64,000 nucleotides of DNA from Pseudophaeobacter sp. EL27 (lineage in GTDB: Bacteria > Pseudomonadota > Alphaproteobacteria > Rhodobacterales > Rhodobacteraceae). Below the pieces are notes generated by a model that saw only the letters and a program-made list of their open reading frames with translations, was not told the origin of the DNA and ran no database searches. Each line of letters opens with the position of its first letter. Within the stretch, counting starts at the first letter, position 1. The position numbers were made by a program, and so were the translations under genes. Shown here piece after piece: positions 28,287 to 36,538 of the stretch. The stretch spans positions 1 to 64,000 of the forward strand of contig NZ_OMPQ01000011.1 of assembly GCF_900313025.1 (NCBI RefSeq), read 5' to 3'.

Positions 28287-30188
28287 ATGAACACATCCGA
28301 CAAATCACGGGCCGCGATGACCACCGCCGGGTTGAACCTGATTGCTCAGGCGATCTCGATCTATGACAGTGAGCTGCGTCTGGCGGTCTGCAACAGCCGT
28401 TTTCAGGAAATGTTCAACCTGCCCAATGAACTGGTCAGCCCCGGCGCCCGCTTTGACGATACCATTCGCCATATCGCCGTCAGTGGCGAATATGGCCCCA
28501 TGGATGATATTGAGGAGTTTGTCACTGCCCGCGTTGAACAGGCGCTGGATTTTGAACCCCATTACATCGAACGGACCCGTGCCAATGGTCAGGTAATTTC
28601 TATCGAAGGGGCACCTCTGCCGCAGGGCGGCTGGGTTGCGGTCTATACTGACATCAGCCGCACAAAACGGGTCGAACAGCTTTTGCGTGCTCGCTCTGAG
28701 GAAATGTCGGACCGGTTGATCTCTCACACCGAGGAGCTCTCGGCGACCAACCGCAAACTGGCCGCCACCATCACCGCGCTAGAGGAAGCCAAACGACAGC
28801 TCACCGAAATCGAGGGCCGCACCCGGCTCACCACCGAGATGATGCCAGCCCATATCGCCCATGTCGATGCCGATGGCTATTATACCTATACCAATCGACG
28901 TCTCAGCTCGGTCTTTCCCAGCCGGCCCTCGGATATTCTGGAAATGCATATTTCCAACGCGCTGGGGCCGCAGGCCTTTGCCAAGATCGAACCACATCTG
29001 ATGGCAGCCTATAAGGGCAGCAGCCCGGTTTTTGAATTCACCGAAGCCCATGACAGTCGTCGCATCCGGGTGGCCTTTACCCCCGATCACGGCGGGGGCG
29101 TCTATATTCTATCGATGGATGTGACCGAGGAAACCCAGGCCCGCGTTGCTTTGCAACAAGCGCGCCGTCGTGAAATGGCCGCCCAGATGACTTCGGGGCT
29201 GGCACATGATTTTTCCAATCTGCTGACCATTATCCTGGGCATGCAGGGCAAGCTCGAGAAGATGGAGCTGCCACAAGCCGCACAGGAGATGATACGCGGC
29301 ACCCTGTCTGCAGCCCGACGCGGTGGGCGGTTGTTGAACCGGATCGGCGAGATGACCGGACAACGCAGCCTGCGTCCGCAGGCCACAAATATGCATGCGC
29401 TGCTGTCCGAGCTGAAAATCCTCGCCACCCCGTCATTGCCGCAGGGGCTGGGGCTCAGTGTGCTGGATAACACCCCTGACGTGCTGCTCTTGCTGGATGC
29501 AGGCAAGCTGCAGGATGCGTTGTTGAACCTGATCCTCAACGCGCGCGATGCCTGTGGCATAAATGGCCAGATCACCGTTAGCGCCCATGTGGTTGGCAAG
29601 GTCTGGCTGGAACTCAGCGTCACGGATACCGGCCCCGGTTTCTCAAGTGATGCGCTCAAGAACGCGCTCAACCCCTTTTTCACCACCAAAGGCAGCGAGG
29701 GGTCCGGCCTGGGTTTGCCTATGGTCTACGACATGGCCAAATCTGCTGGTGGCGACATGCGGGTGGGCAACACGGTATCAGGCGCCAGCGTCACCCTGCG
29801 CCTGCCCTACCGGCTTGCACCCGACCCGAAGGGCGGGCTGGCCCTCCTGGTCGAGGACAGCGAAGAGCTGCGCGCCACCTTCCGCGATATGCTGATTGAT
29901 CTTGGCTATTCAGTGATCGAGGCCACCAGCGTTGACGAGGCCTCTGCTCTGGCAGCCGACCTGCCAGATATCGCCCTGGTGCTGTCAGATGTGCGCCTGG
30001 AGGGCGAAGCCACCGGCATTGATCTGGCGCAACGCCTGAAAGGATCGCATCTGCCTATTGTGCTCATGACCTCTTTGCCACCCAATGATCCGCAATTCCG
30101 CATGGCTCTCAAGGCTGGACCCGTGCTGCAAAAACCCTTTACAACACAACAACTGTCGGCCCTCATCACCCCGGAGACATCTGCATGA
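28287..30188 (+). CDS. Soluble PAS-PAS hybrid histidine kinase with receiver domain
   Basis: 633 residues with no transmembrane segment, so probably cytoplasmic. An N-terminal PAS_7-type domain (about 15-125) is followed by a coiled coil (about 128-185), a second PAS (about 188-285), and a phosphoacceptor helix with His307 in GLAHDFSNLL. The HATPase domain (about 400-510) has the N box NLILNARDA, G1 VTDTGPGF and G2 GSGLGLPMV. A C-terminal receiver has Asp568 (LVLSDVRLEG) and Lys616 (LQKPF). The hybrid form with its own receiver suggests a phosphorelay or self-control. GGGGAGA precedes the ATG. The stop overlaps the next gene by ATGA. Confidence 0.93.
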   Translation: MNTSDKSRAAMTTAGLNLIAQAISIYDSELRLAVCNSRFQEMFNLPNELVSPGARFDDTIRHIAVSGEYGPMDDIEEFVTARVEQALDFEPHYIERTRANGQVISIEGAPLPQGGWVAVYTDISRTKRVEQLLRARSEEMSDRLISHTEELSATNRKLAATITALEEAKRQLTEIEGRTRLTTEMMPAHIAHVDADGYYTYTNRRLSSVFPSRPSDILEMHISNALGPQAFAKIEPHLMAAYKGSSPVFEFTEAHDSRRIRVAFTPDHGGGVYILSMDVTEETQARVALQQARRREMAAQMTSGLAHDFSNLLTIILGMQGKLEKMELPQAAQEMIRGTLSAARRGGRLLNRIGEMTGQRSLRPQATNMHALLSELKILATPSLPQGLGLSVLDNTPDVLLLLDAGKLQDALLNLILNARDACGINGQITVSAHVVGKVWLELSVTDTGPGFSSDALKNALNPFFTTKGSEGSGLGLPMVYDMAKSAGGDMRVGNTVSGASVTLRLPYRLAPDPKGGLALLVEDSEELRATFRDMLIDLGYSVIEATSVDEASALAADLPDIALVLSDVRLEGEATGIDLAQRLKGSHLPIVLMTSLPPNDPQFRMALKAGPVLQKPFTTQQLSALITPETSA

Positions 30189-30889
30189 CCGCGCCTCTTG
30201 TCACCATTCTGGACGATGAACCGGAAATTCGCCAAATCCTCACCGAATGCCTGCAAGACGCCGGGTTTCGCACCCAGAGCTTTGCCCGTGCCCGCGAATT
30301 CGAAGCCTCGCTGAAGCGGGTGACACCGGATGTCTGTCTAGTCGATCTGTCGCTGCCGGATGTGGATGGTCTGGCCCTGGTGCACCGTCTGGCGCTGGAG
30401 CAGGGCGCGGCAGTGATCATTATCTCTGGTCGCGCCCAGGTGCAGGACCGCATCACCGGGCTGGAACTGGGAGCTGATGACTATATCACCAAGCCCTTTG
30501 ATCCGGCCGAGGTGGTGGCCCGTATTCGCGCCCGCCTGCGGTCTGGCCCCCGCAGCCAGCCGGTAAGTGGAAACTCCGCTCAGTTTGCCGGGTGGACGGC
30601 GCATTTTGACCGCTATCTGCTCGAAGATGACAAGGGCGTCGAAGTGCCGTTTTCTCATGCCGAAGGCGAAGTGCTGCGTCTGTTCCTCGACAGTCCAAAA
30701 CGCCTGATCTCGCGGGCGCAGATGCAGGAAAGCCTGGGTGGCGGCGCCGGTGACAGCTTTGACCGGGCCATGGATGTACGGGTATCACGTCTGCGCACCA
30801 AGCTGCGCGAAGACCCCAAAAATCCCCGACTGATCAAAACGATCTACGGTGCCGGCTATATCTTCCTTGGCGATGTGACCTGGAGCTGA
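30185..30889 (+). CDS. OmpR-family response regulator
   Basis: 234-residue transcription regulator. The receiver domain (about 5-115) has acidic residues in LDDEPE, phosphoacceptor Asp54 in CLVDLSLPD, and Lys103 in YITKPFDP. The C-terminal winged helix (about 135-232) ends in the OmpR-type hairpin KTIYGAGYIF. It overlaps the kinase by 4 nt (ATGA), so the two are translated together and are almost certainly cognate. Target genes are unknown; the caspase gene directly upstream is a natural candidate. Confidence 0.95.
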   Translation: MTAPLVTILDDEPEIRQILTECLQDAGFRTQSFARAREFEASLKRVTPDVCLVDLSLPDVDGLALVHRLALEQGAAVIIISGRAQVQDRITGLELGADDYITKPFDPAEVVARIRARLRSGPRSQPVSGNSAQFAGWTAHFDRYLLEDDKGVEVPFSHAEGEVLRLFLDSPKRLISRAQMQESLGGGAGDSFDRAMDVRVSRLRTKLREDPKNPRLIKTIYGAGYIFLGDVTWS

Positions 30890-30897
30890 TCCAGCTC

Positions 30898-30927
30898 TTG
30901 CCGAAGCGAATCGCCTTGGTATAGAAT
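30898..30927 (+). promoter_or_regulatory. Promoter-like sequence directly before the WGR gene
   Basis: TTGCCG (30898-30903), 16 nt, then TATAGAAT (30920-30927). Transcription would start at about 30932-30934, which is the ATG itself, so the message would be leaderless. No Shine-Dalgarno sequence precedes the ATG, which agrees. Confidence 0.5.
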
Positions 30928-30933
30928 CACTTC

Positions 30934-31161
30934 ATGGCCACCTGTCTTCTCTATAACCAAGCGCAAAGCCGCCGCTCTCGTTTCTACCGGATTGAACTGG
31001 CGCTAAACCTGTTTTCTGAGGTTTCGGTGCTCAGAGAATGGGGGTTTGCGGGCAGCAATGGCCAGAGCGTGATCAACAACTATGACAACCTGCGTGAAGC
31101 CTCTCTGGCGGCAGACAAGCATCGCAACCGCATGTTGAAACGCGGCTATGCCCGCAGCTGA
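30934..31161 (+). CDS. Small WGR-domain protein
   Basis: 75 residues, essentially one WGR domain. The sequence runs from an N-terminal strand (YRIELALNLF) to the hallmark REWGFAGSNGQS and the closing helix ADKHRNRMLKRGYA. WGR domains occur in PARPs and in bacterial proteins; in PARPs they bind DNA ends. The function of stand-alone bacterial copies is not known to me. It follows the response regulator by 45 bp with its own promoter candidate and converges with the M20 gene. Confidence 0.85.
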   Translation: MATCLLYNQAQSRRSRFYRIELALNLFSEVSVLREWGFAGSNGQSVINNYDNLREASLAADKHRNRMLKRGYARS

Positions 31162-31180
31162 CCCCGGCCCTGGGACAGGG

Positions 31181-32374
31181 TCACACAGAAAGCGCCGCCC
31201 TGTTCAGGACTTCCAGCCCCTTCACCAGATCCGCCTCTTTGGTGTCTTCATCAAAGGCATGGCTGATGCCACCAATCGAGGGCACAAAGAGCATCGCAGC
31301 AGGCATCACACGGGACACATTGGCCGCGTCATGCAGCGCACCTGACGGCAGATCCAGCCATTTTCCTGGCGCAAGCTCCTCTGCCGCGTTGCGCAGGGCC
31401 TCCTTAAGGCGCGGATCCATCGCAGCAGGTTCAATCGCGCCAACCTTGCCCAATTCGATCTTGACGTCCTGATCACGGGAAACTTCTTCTGCGACCTCCC
31501 GCAGGATGGTTTCCATATAATTCAGGCGCGCAAAATCCCCATCCCGCCATTGCAATGAGAAATGCGCTACCCCCGGTATAACAGAGGAAGCATTAGGGCT
31601 GATTTCAGCATGCCCAAGCGTCCAGACCGTGGCAGGGGTCGCCACTGCAGAAAAACGCTCATTTATGCGCTGGTTGAAATTGGACAGTGCCTGGAACGCA
31701 TCCTGGCGCAGCGCCATCGGCGTGGTGCCTGCATGGTTCTGGCGGCCGGTTATCTTGATACGGACCTCGCGAATGCCAACAATATCGCTGACCACACCAA
31801 TCTGATCGCCTGAGACATCCATGCCCGGCCCCTGCTCGATATGCATCTCAAGAAAACCGGTGAACATGTCATGGGGCAAAAACTCACGGGCTCGCCCTGC
31901 CATTCGGGCACGAACCGCGCCCAGCGCCAGCCCATCCGTGTCGGTAAACATATCCGCCTCAGCCAGAGAAATGCTGCCAGTCCAGACATCCGAACCGGTC
32001 AAAACACCAAAGCGCCCTTCTTCGTCCTGGAAATTGGCCACCGAGATCGGTGGGCCACCTGCCTCTATCGAAGCCCGTGCAATCTCGAGCCCAGCCACCA
32101 CGCCCAAGGCGCCATCCAGCCAACCACCCTCGGGCTGACTGTCGCTATGAGAGCCGATTAGCAGGGATTTCTCACCGTTGAGACCAAAGAGGTTACCGAT
32201 GGGGTCAAAATGAGTTTTCAATCCTGCCTCCTCCATTCGGGAGGCAAGCCAGCGCCGGGCTGCAATATCCACCGCAGTGAAGGCTGGACGCACAACGCCC
32301 TTCCCCACACCCGAGGCCCCAAAGGATCCCAATCGATGCAGATCTTCGAGAAAGCGATCAGGGTTCAGGGTCAT
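31181..32374 (-). CDS. Zn-dependent amidase/hydantoinase of the M20 family
   Basis: 397-residue hydrolase of the N-carbamoyl-amino-acid hydrolase/allantoate amidohydrolase group. Metal ligands appear in [11 protein letters not shown] and [10 protein letters not shown] (His and Asp), [10 protein letters not shown] (Glu-Glu) and [12 protein letters not shown] (His). [12 protein letters not shown] is the dimerisation-domain motif that binds substrate. Likely substrates are N-carbamoyl amino acids, beta-ureidopropionate or allantoate; sequence alone does not decide. The ATG at 32374 has AGAGG upstream. It is transcribed alone. Confidence 0.88.
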   Translation of the reverse strand: MTLNPDRFLEDLHRLGSFGASGVGKGVVRPAFTAVDIAARRWLASRMEEAGLKTHFDPIGNLFGLNGEKSLLIGSHSDSQPEGGWLDGALGVVAGLEIARASIEAGGPPISVANFQDEEGRFGVLTGSDVWTGSISLAEADMFTDTDGLALGAVRARMAGRAREFLPHDMFTGFLEMHIEQGPGMDVSGDQIGVVSDIVGIREVRIKITGRQNHAGTTPMALRQDAFQALSNFNQRINERFSAVATPATVWTLGHAEISPNASSVIPGVAHFSLQWRDGDFARLNYMETILREVAEEVSRDQDVKIELGKVGAIEPAAMDPRLKEALRNAAEELAPGKWLDLPSGALHDAANVSRVMPAAMLFVPSIGGISHAFDEDTKEADLVKGLEVLNRAALSV

Positions 32375-32680
32375 GTGGTTACCTCTGCTTGGGGGGTTCG
32401 GCGACCGGTATCGTCTCTTGGCGAAAGACACAGGATCTTCTTACATTCTGGGATATAGTTCATGGCTTTGCTCGCAGTGCAATGGTCAAGACGGGGTTCT
32501 GGAACATTTACTCTTCAATGAGGCGAAATAGCCAAATCGAACATTTTTAACCTTAAATCGCCCTATAAGACCTTAAAATTTTTCACAACACCAAAAAGTT
32601 GTATGCAACCAAAACGCACTCTTCCATGTCACCGCCCGCTCACTTATGAAATTCGGGGAAACGACAATAGGATGCGGTGC
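32375..32680. other. Divergent intergenic region, A/T-rich
   Basis: No gene is visible between the M20 gene and the histidine phosphatase gene. The half nearer the phosphatase is A/T-rich and carries ACCTTAAA twice, 20 bp apart (32550-32557 and 32570-32577), and a GTTG-TATG-CAAC inverted repeat near 32598. These could be promoter or operator elements for either gene; I cannot assign them. Confidence 0.4.
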
Positions 32681-33331
32681 ATGACACATATTACCCTGGT
32701 CCGTCACGGGCAGGCCAACACAGAGGCCCGCGATGAAGTGAGCTATGACCGGCTCAGCACGCTGGGCCATCAGCAGGCGGCTTGGCTGGGGAGCTATCTG
32801 GACAGCAGCGCTGCCCATCATCCACGCGTCTACTGCGGCACCCTCACCCGCCATATCGAGACCGCCGCAGGCATGGGCTGTGTTGAAGTCAGTCAGGATC
32901 CGCGTCTCAACGAGATGGAGTATTTCACCATGGCCCAGGCCATGGAGGCCCAGCATGGCCTAGCCATCCCGCAGGAGCGTGAAGGATTTATCGCGCATCT
33001 GCCAAAGGTTTTCAAAGCCTGGGCCGCGGGCGAAATTGAAAACCCTCCAGAAAGCTGGCGTGATTTTGAAAGCCGCACCCAATCGGTTCTGGCGGAGATT
33101 GCCGCAGGCGACGGTCCTGCCCTGGTGGTGACCTCTGGTGGCTTTATCTCGATGGCCATGCGTCAGGCCATGGGGCTGGACACCGATGGCATGGCCCGCA
33201 TGGCTCTGGCGATCATGAACACCTCAATGCATCGGCTGTTTCCCATTGGCGGTCATCTGAGCCCGGTGCTGTTCAACGCTGTGCCGCATCTGGACACAGC
33301 GGATCGGCAATACGCGCAAACTCATCTATAA
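32681..33331 (+). CDS. Histidine phosphatase family protein
   Basis: 216-residue branch-1 histidine phosphatase (phosphoglycerate-mutase-like). The catalytic His is in the N-terminal LVRHGQAN. The second His expected in the C-terminal half appears replaced: the usual SHGG stretch reads VVTSGGFIS here, so activity may be altered. GTLTRHIETA and LNEMEYFTMA supply the other conserved Arg and Glu. The substrate is unknown. It is first in a five-gene run with GST, the saccharopine enzymes and SemiSWEET, 45 bp before GST. Confidence 0.85.
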   Translation: MTHITLVRHGQANTEARDEVSYDRLSTLGHQQAAWLGSYLDSSAAHHPRVYCGTLTRHIETAAGMGCVEVSQDPRLNEMEYFTMAQAMEAQHGLAIPQEREGFIAHLPKVFKAWAAGEIENPPESWRDFESRTQSVLAEIAAGDGPALVVTSGGFISMAMRQAMGLDTDGMARMALAIMNTSMHRLFPIGGHLSPVLFNAVPHLDTADRQYAQTHL

Positions 33332-33376
33332 CGGCCAGACCCCAATCTGAGGCCAAGCCCCAACAGGAGATCCGAC

Positions 33377-33991
33377 ATGCAACTCTATTACGCCTCTGGC
33401 ACCATTTCGGTTGCTGTAGCCATCGCACTGGAAGAGGCCGGGCTCGATTACGAGGCCATCAAGATCAGCTTTGCCGACAAAGAACATCTGAGCCCCGCCT
33501 ATGCGCAGATCAACCCCAAGTCCCGGGTGCCGGCATTGGCGGTGGATGGCGGCATCCTGACCGAGACCGGCGCCCTGCTGGACTACATCGCTGATATCGC
33601 TCCCGCAGCAGGCCTGCGCCCCAGCGACCCGGTGCTGCTCGCCCGGATGCGCGAGGTGATGTACTACCTGGCCTCCACCATGCATGTGAACCACGCCCAT
33701 AAAATGCGCGGCAGCCGCTGGGCCAGCAAGACCTCTAGCTACAAGGATATGCAGGCCAAAGTGCCACAGACCATGGCGGACAGCTGCGCCCATCTCAGCC
33801 AATACGGGCTGCGCGGCCCCTTTGTGCTAGGGGACGAGATCAGCCTGGCGGATTGCTATCTCTATGTGGTCTGCACCTGGCTGGCAGGCGATGGTGTCAC
33901 CCTTGCAGATTTTCCAAAAATACAGTCCTTCATGACGGCAATGGAACAGCGCGACTCGGTGCGCGCCGTTTATGCCAAGGACATGCTCTAA
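33377..33991 (+). CDS. Glutathione S-transferase family protein
   Basis: 204-residue GST-like protein. An N-terminal thioredoxin-like domain (about 1-75) has SGTISVAVAIALEEAG at the glutathione-site helix and the cis-Pro loop SRVPALAVDGG followed by LTETGALLDYIAD. An all-helical C-terminal domain follows, with ISLADCYLYVV as the N-capping motif. It has Ser/Thr rather than Tyr near residue 8-10, as in beta- or theta-like classes. It sits 11 bp before the lysine gene, so it may serve the same pathway. Confidence 0.9.
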   Translation: MQLYYASGTISVAVAIALEEAGLDYEAIKISFADKEHLSPAYAQINPKSRVPALAVDGGILTETGALLDYIADIAPAAGLRPSDPVLLARMREVMYYLASTMHVNHAHKMRGSRWASKTSSYKDMQAKVPQTMADSCAHLSQYGLRGPFVLGDEISLADCYLYVVCTWLAGDGVTLADFPKIQSFMTAMEQRDSVRAVYAKDML

Positions 33992-34002
33992 AGGATCCCA
34001 CA

Positions 34003-35055
34003 ATGACACATCTCTGGGTACGGGCCGAACAGCGCCCCAATGAAGACCGCGTTGGCCTGACGCCCGAAGGCGCCAAGGCGCTCCTGTCAGGCGGAATCAA
34101 GGTCACCGTGGAGGAGAGCGCGGTGCGGGCCATCCCCCTGCAGGGCTATATCGATGCCGGCTGTGAGATCGCACCGGAGAATTCCTGGCCCACAGCCCCA
34201 AACGATGCCATCATCTTTGGCCTGAAAGAACTGCCAGAGGATGGCACCCCACTGCCACATCGCCACATCATGTTTGGTCATGCCTTCAAGGGCCAGCACT
34301 CGGGCAAGGCGCTGCTGGATCGTTTTACCGCTGGTGGCGGCACGCTCTATGATCTGGAGTATCTGGTGGATGAGGCTGGCCGCCGGGTTGCCGCCTTTGG
34401 CTATTGGGCCGGCTATGCGGGCGCGGCTGTCACCCTCAAGAGCTGGTGCGCCCAGCAACGCGGCGAGATCTGTGGCCCGGTTGGGGTTTACCCCGGCAAA
34501 GACGCCCTGCTGGCCGAGCTAAGCGCTGAACTGGAAGCCGTGCAGGCGGATGTCCCTACGGCCATCGTTATCGGCGCTATGGGCAGGGTTGGCACTGGCG
34601 CCGCGGATCTGTGCGAGGCCATGGGAATCACGGTCACCAAGTGGGATATGGCGGAGACCGCAAGCGGCGGCCCCTTCCCCGAGATCCTGCAGCATGATCT
34701 GTTCCTCAACTGCATCTTTGCCCGCCCCGGCACCCCCGTCTTTGTGCCTGCCGAGGCGCTAACCGCCGCGCGCAAACTGACAGCAATCGGCGATGTCGCC
34801 TGCGACCCCGACAGCGATTACAACCCGGTGCCGGTCTATGATCAGGCCACCAGCTGGGAGGCCCCCGCCCTGCGGGTCGCCAATGATCCGGTGATGGATG
34901 TGATGGCGATCGACAACCTGCCCTCGATGCTGCCGGTGGAAAGCTCTGAAGACTATGCCGCACAGCTGCTGCCCTCACTCCTGACACTGATTGACCTAAA
35001 GTCCGGTGTCTGGGGTCGGGCCGAGGCGACCTTCCGCGAATTTGTACCCGCCTGA
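34003..35055 (+). CDS. Saccharopine dehydrogenase / lysine-2-oxoglutarate reductase (LYS1-like)
   Basis: 350-residue alanine-dehydrogenase/LYS1-fold enzyme joining lysine and 2-oxoglutarate to saccharopine (or the reverse). N-terminal features are VRAEQRPNEDRVGLTPEGA and the long IIFGLKELPEDG, then a HAFKGQ motif. The dinucleotide domain carries VIGAMGRVGTGAADL. IDNLPSMLP near the end is characteristic of LYS1. Length is close to yeast Lys1 (about 370). Since dapB in this window indicates lysine synthesis through diaminopimelate, a catabolic role is likely. It overlaps the SemiSWEET gene by one base (TGATG). Confidence 0.88.
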   Translation: MTHLWVRAEQRPNEDRVGLTPEGAKALLSGGIKVTVEESAVRAIPLQGYIDAGCEIAPENSWPTAPNDAIIFGLKELPEDGTPLPHRHIMFGHAFKGQHSGKALLDRFTAGGGTLYDLEYLVDEAGRRVAAFGYWAGYAGAAVTLKSWCAQQRGEICGPVGVYPGKDALLAELSAELEAVQADVPTAIVIGAMGRVGTGAADLCEAMGITVTKWDMAETASGGPFPEILQHDLFLNCIFARPGTPVFVPAEALTAARKLTAIGDVACDPDSDYNPVPVYDQATSWEAPALRVANDPVMDVMAIDNLPSMLPVESSEDYAAQLLPSLLTLIDLKSGVWGRAEATFREFVPA

Positions 35056-35303
35056 TGGAACTCTATGTCGGATATTTTGCGGCCTTCATGGGCACTGTCT
35101 GTTGGGTCCCCCAGGCCTGGAAAGCCTGGGCAAGCCGCGACACCTCTGGCCTGTCCTTGCCGGCAAATCTGATGTTTCTGCTCACTGTCAGCCTGTGGTT
35201 CTGCTACGGGCTGATGGTGGGAGACTGGCCGATCATCCTGGCCAATTTCTGCGCCATTCTCATTGTGGTGAGCATTGTTGCCGCCAAACTACGCTACAAA
35301 TAA
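35055..35303 (+). CDS. SemiSWEET / PQ-loop small transporter
   Basis: 82-residue protein with three transmembrane helices, one triple-helix bundle of the MtN3/saliva/PQ-loop family. The PQ motif is CWVPQAWKAW in the first helix, followed by SRDTSGLSLPANLMF. Bacterial SemiSWEETs work as dimers and known members carry sugars. Its start overlaps the stop of the lysine enzyme, and the second saccharopine gene begins 12 bp after its stop, so it is embedded in a lysine-degradation operon. Transport of an amino acid or pathway intermediate is a reasonable guess, not shown. Confidence 0.88.
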   Translation: MELYVGYFAAFMGTVCWVPQAWKAWASRDTSGLSLPANLMFLLTVSLWFCYGLMVGDWPIILANFCAILIVVSIVAAKLRYK

Positions 35304-35315
35304 GGGAGAACTCTC

Positions 35316-36458
35316 ATGACTATTCATTGGTGCGGCACTGGCCTGTCTGCCATCCCCGGCCTGCGTCGCCTGCTGGAGGCCGGCCACGATGTCGCGGTCT
35401 GGAACCGCACAGCCGACAAGGCCCGCGAGGCGGTTGGCGATCTCACCTCCAACATCCATGTCTTTGACATCAACAACCTGGGCGAAATGCTCAGCCCGGC
35501 GGATGTTGTCGTCTCGATGCTGCCCGGCGACTGGCACGTGCCGCTGGCGGAACTGGCGATCTCCAAGGGGGCGCATTTTGTGTCGTCGTCCTATATCGCA
35601 CCGGAAATGCGCGCGCTGAATGACAAGGCCAAAGCGGCCGGTGTGGCCCTGGTGAACGAAGTCGGCCTGGACCCTGGTATCGACCATCTGATGGCCCATG
35701 CGCTGGTGGATGAATACAAGGCCTCCGCCGCCTTTGACGCCGCCAATGAGGTCAGCTTTCTGTCCTATTGCGGTGGCATTCCCAAGGTAGCGAACCCGTT
35801 TCGCTACAAGTTCAGCTGGTCGCCGCTGGGGGTGTTGAAAGCCCTGCGTTCGCCGTCAAAATCCATTCGTGATTTCAAAGAATTCGACGTCGCCCGCCCC
35901 TGGGATGCGATCTCTACCTTTGACGCACCATTGCCAACACCCGAGAGCTTTGAAGTCTATCCAAACCGCGATTCCCTGCCCTTCATGGGGCAGTACGAAT
36001 TTGGCTCGGATTGGAAGGTAAAGGAATTTGTCCGCGGCACCCTGCGCCTGAACGGCTGGACCGAGGCCTGGGATGGGGTCTTCAAAGAAGTCGAAACCCT
36101 GGAAGGCGAAGCCGGTGACGCCCGTCTGAAGGAAATGTCGGATCAGTTCTGGGAGGAGAATTCTTACGACGAGGGCGAACCCGACCGGGTGGTGCTTTGC
36201 GTAGACCTGAAGGCCGAGAAAGCTGGCGAGACCCTCTGGCACAAGACCTATGTGATGGATGCCTGGGGTGACGCGCGCGGCACCGCCATGGCGCGTCTGG
36301 TCTCCTTCCCGGTCTCCTTTGCCATCGAGGCGGTGATGAACGGCAAGATCGCCCCCGGTGTCAGTGCCGCTCCCAGCGATGCCACCCTGGTGGAAAACTG
36401 GATGGGCGAGATCAACAAGTTGGCCCAACATCTGGACGTCACAGACCGTCTGGCCTGA
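35316..36458 (+). CDS. Saccharopine dehydrogenase, glutamate-forming type (LYS9-like)
   Basis: 380-residue saccharopine dehydrogenase/reductase family protein that would split saccharopine to glutamate and 2-aminoadipate semialdehyde. The Rossmann start is IHWCGTGLSAIPGLRRLLEAG, trimmed here to CGTGLSAIPG. Conserved blocks include VNEVGLDPGIDHLMAH and SYCGGIPKVANPFRYKFSWS, the strongest family marker. AGGGAGAA precedes the ATG. With the LYS1-like gene it makes a two-enzyme version of the bifunctional animal/plant LKR-SDH protein. Confidence 0.92.
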   Translation: MTIHWCGTGLSAIPGLRRLLEAGHDVAVWNRTADKAREAVGDLTSNIHVFDINNLGEMLSPADVVVSMLPGDWHVPLAELAISKGAHFVSSSYIAPEMRALNDKAKAAGVALVNEVGLDPGIDHLMAHALVDEYKASAAFDAANEVSFLSYCGGIPKVANPFRYKFSWSPLGVLKALRSPSKSIRDFKEFDVARPWDAISTFDAPLPTPESFEVYPNRDSLPFMGQYEFGSDWKVKEFVRGTLRLNGWTEAWDGVFKEVETLEGEAGDARLKEMSDQFWEENSYDEGEPDRVVLCVDLKAEKAGETLWHKTYVMDAWGDARGTAMARLVSFPVSFAIEAVMNGKIAPGVSAAPSDATLVENWMGEINKLAQHLDVTDRLA

Positions 36459-36480
36459 GGCAACAGATAACCGACCTTTC

Positions 36481-36508
36481 AAAGGGCCTGCGCAAGCGGG
36501 CCCTTTTT
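36481..36508 (+). terminator. Terminator after the saccharopine operon
   Basis: AAAGGGCC (36481-36488) pairs with GGCCCTTT around TGCGCAAGCG and is followed by more T residues. It lies 22 nt after the stop of the LYS9-like gene. Confidence 0.9.
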
Positions 36509-36538
36509 GTTTCTTCCGGCTGGAAATCTGGATCAGGC

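Noticed and set aside
30934-31161. WGR gene and caspase gene as a defence system
   Set aside because: The caspase is exported by a Sec signal peptide and no toxin, nuclease or mobile marker is present, so an anti-phage role has no sequence support here.
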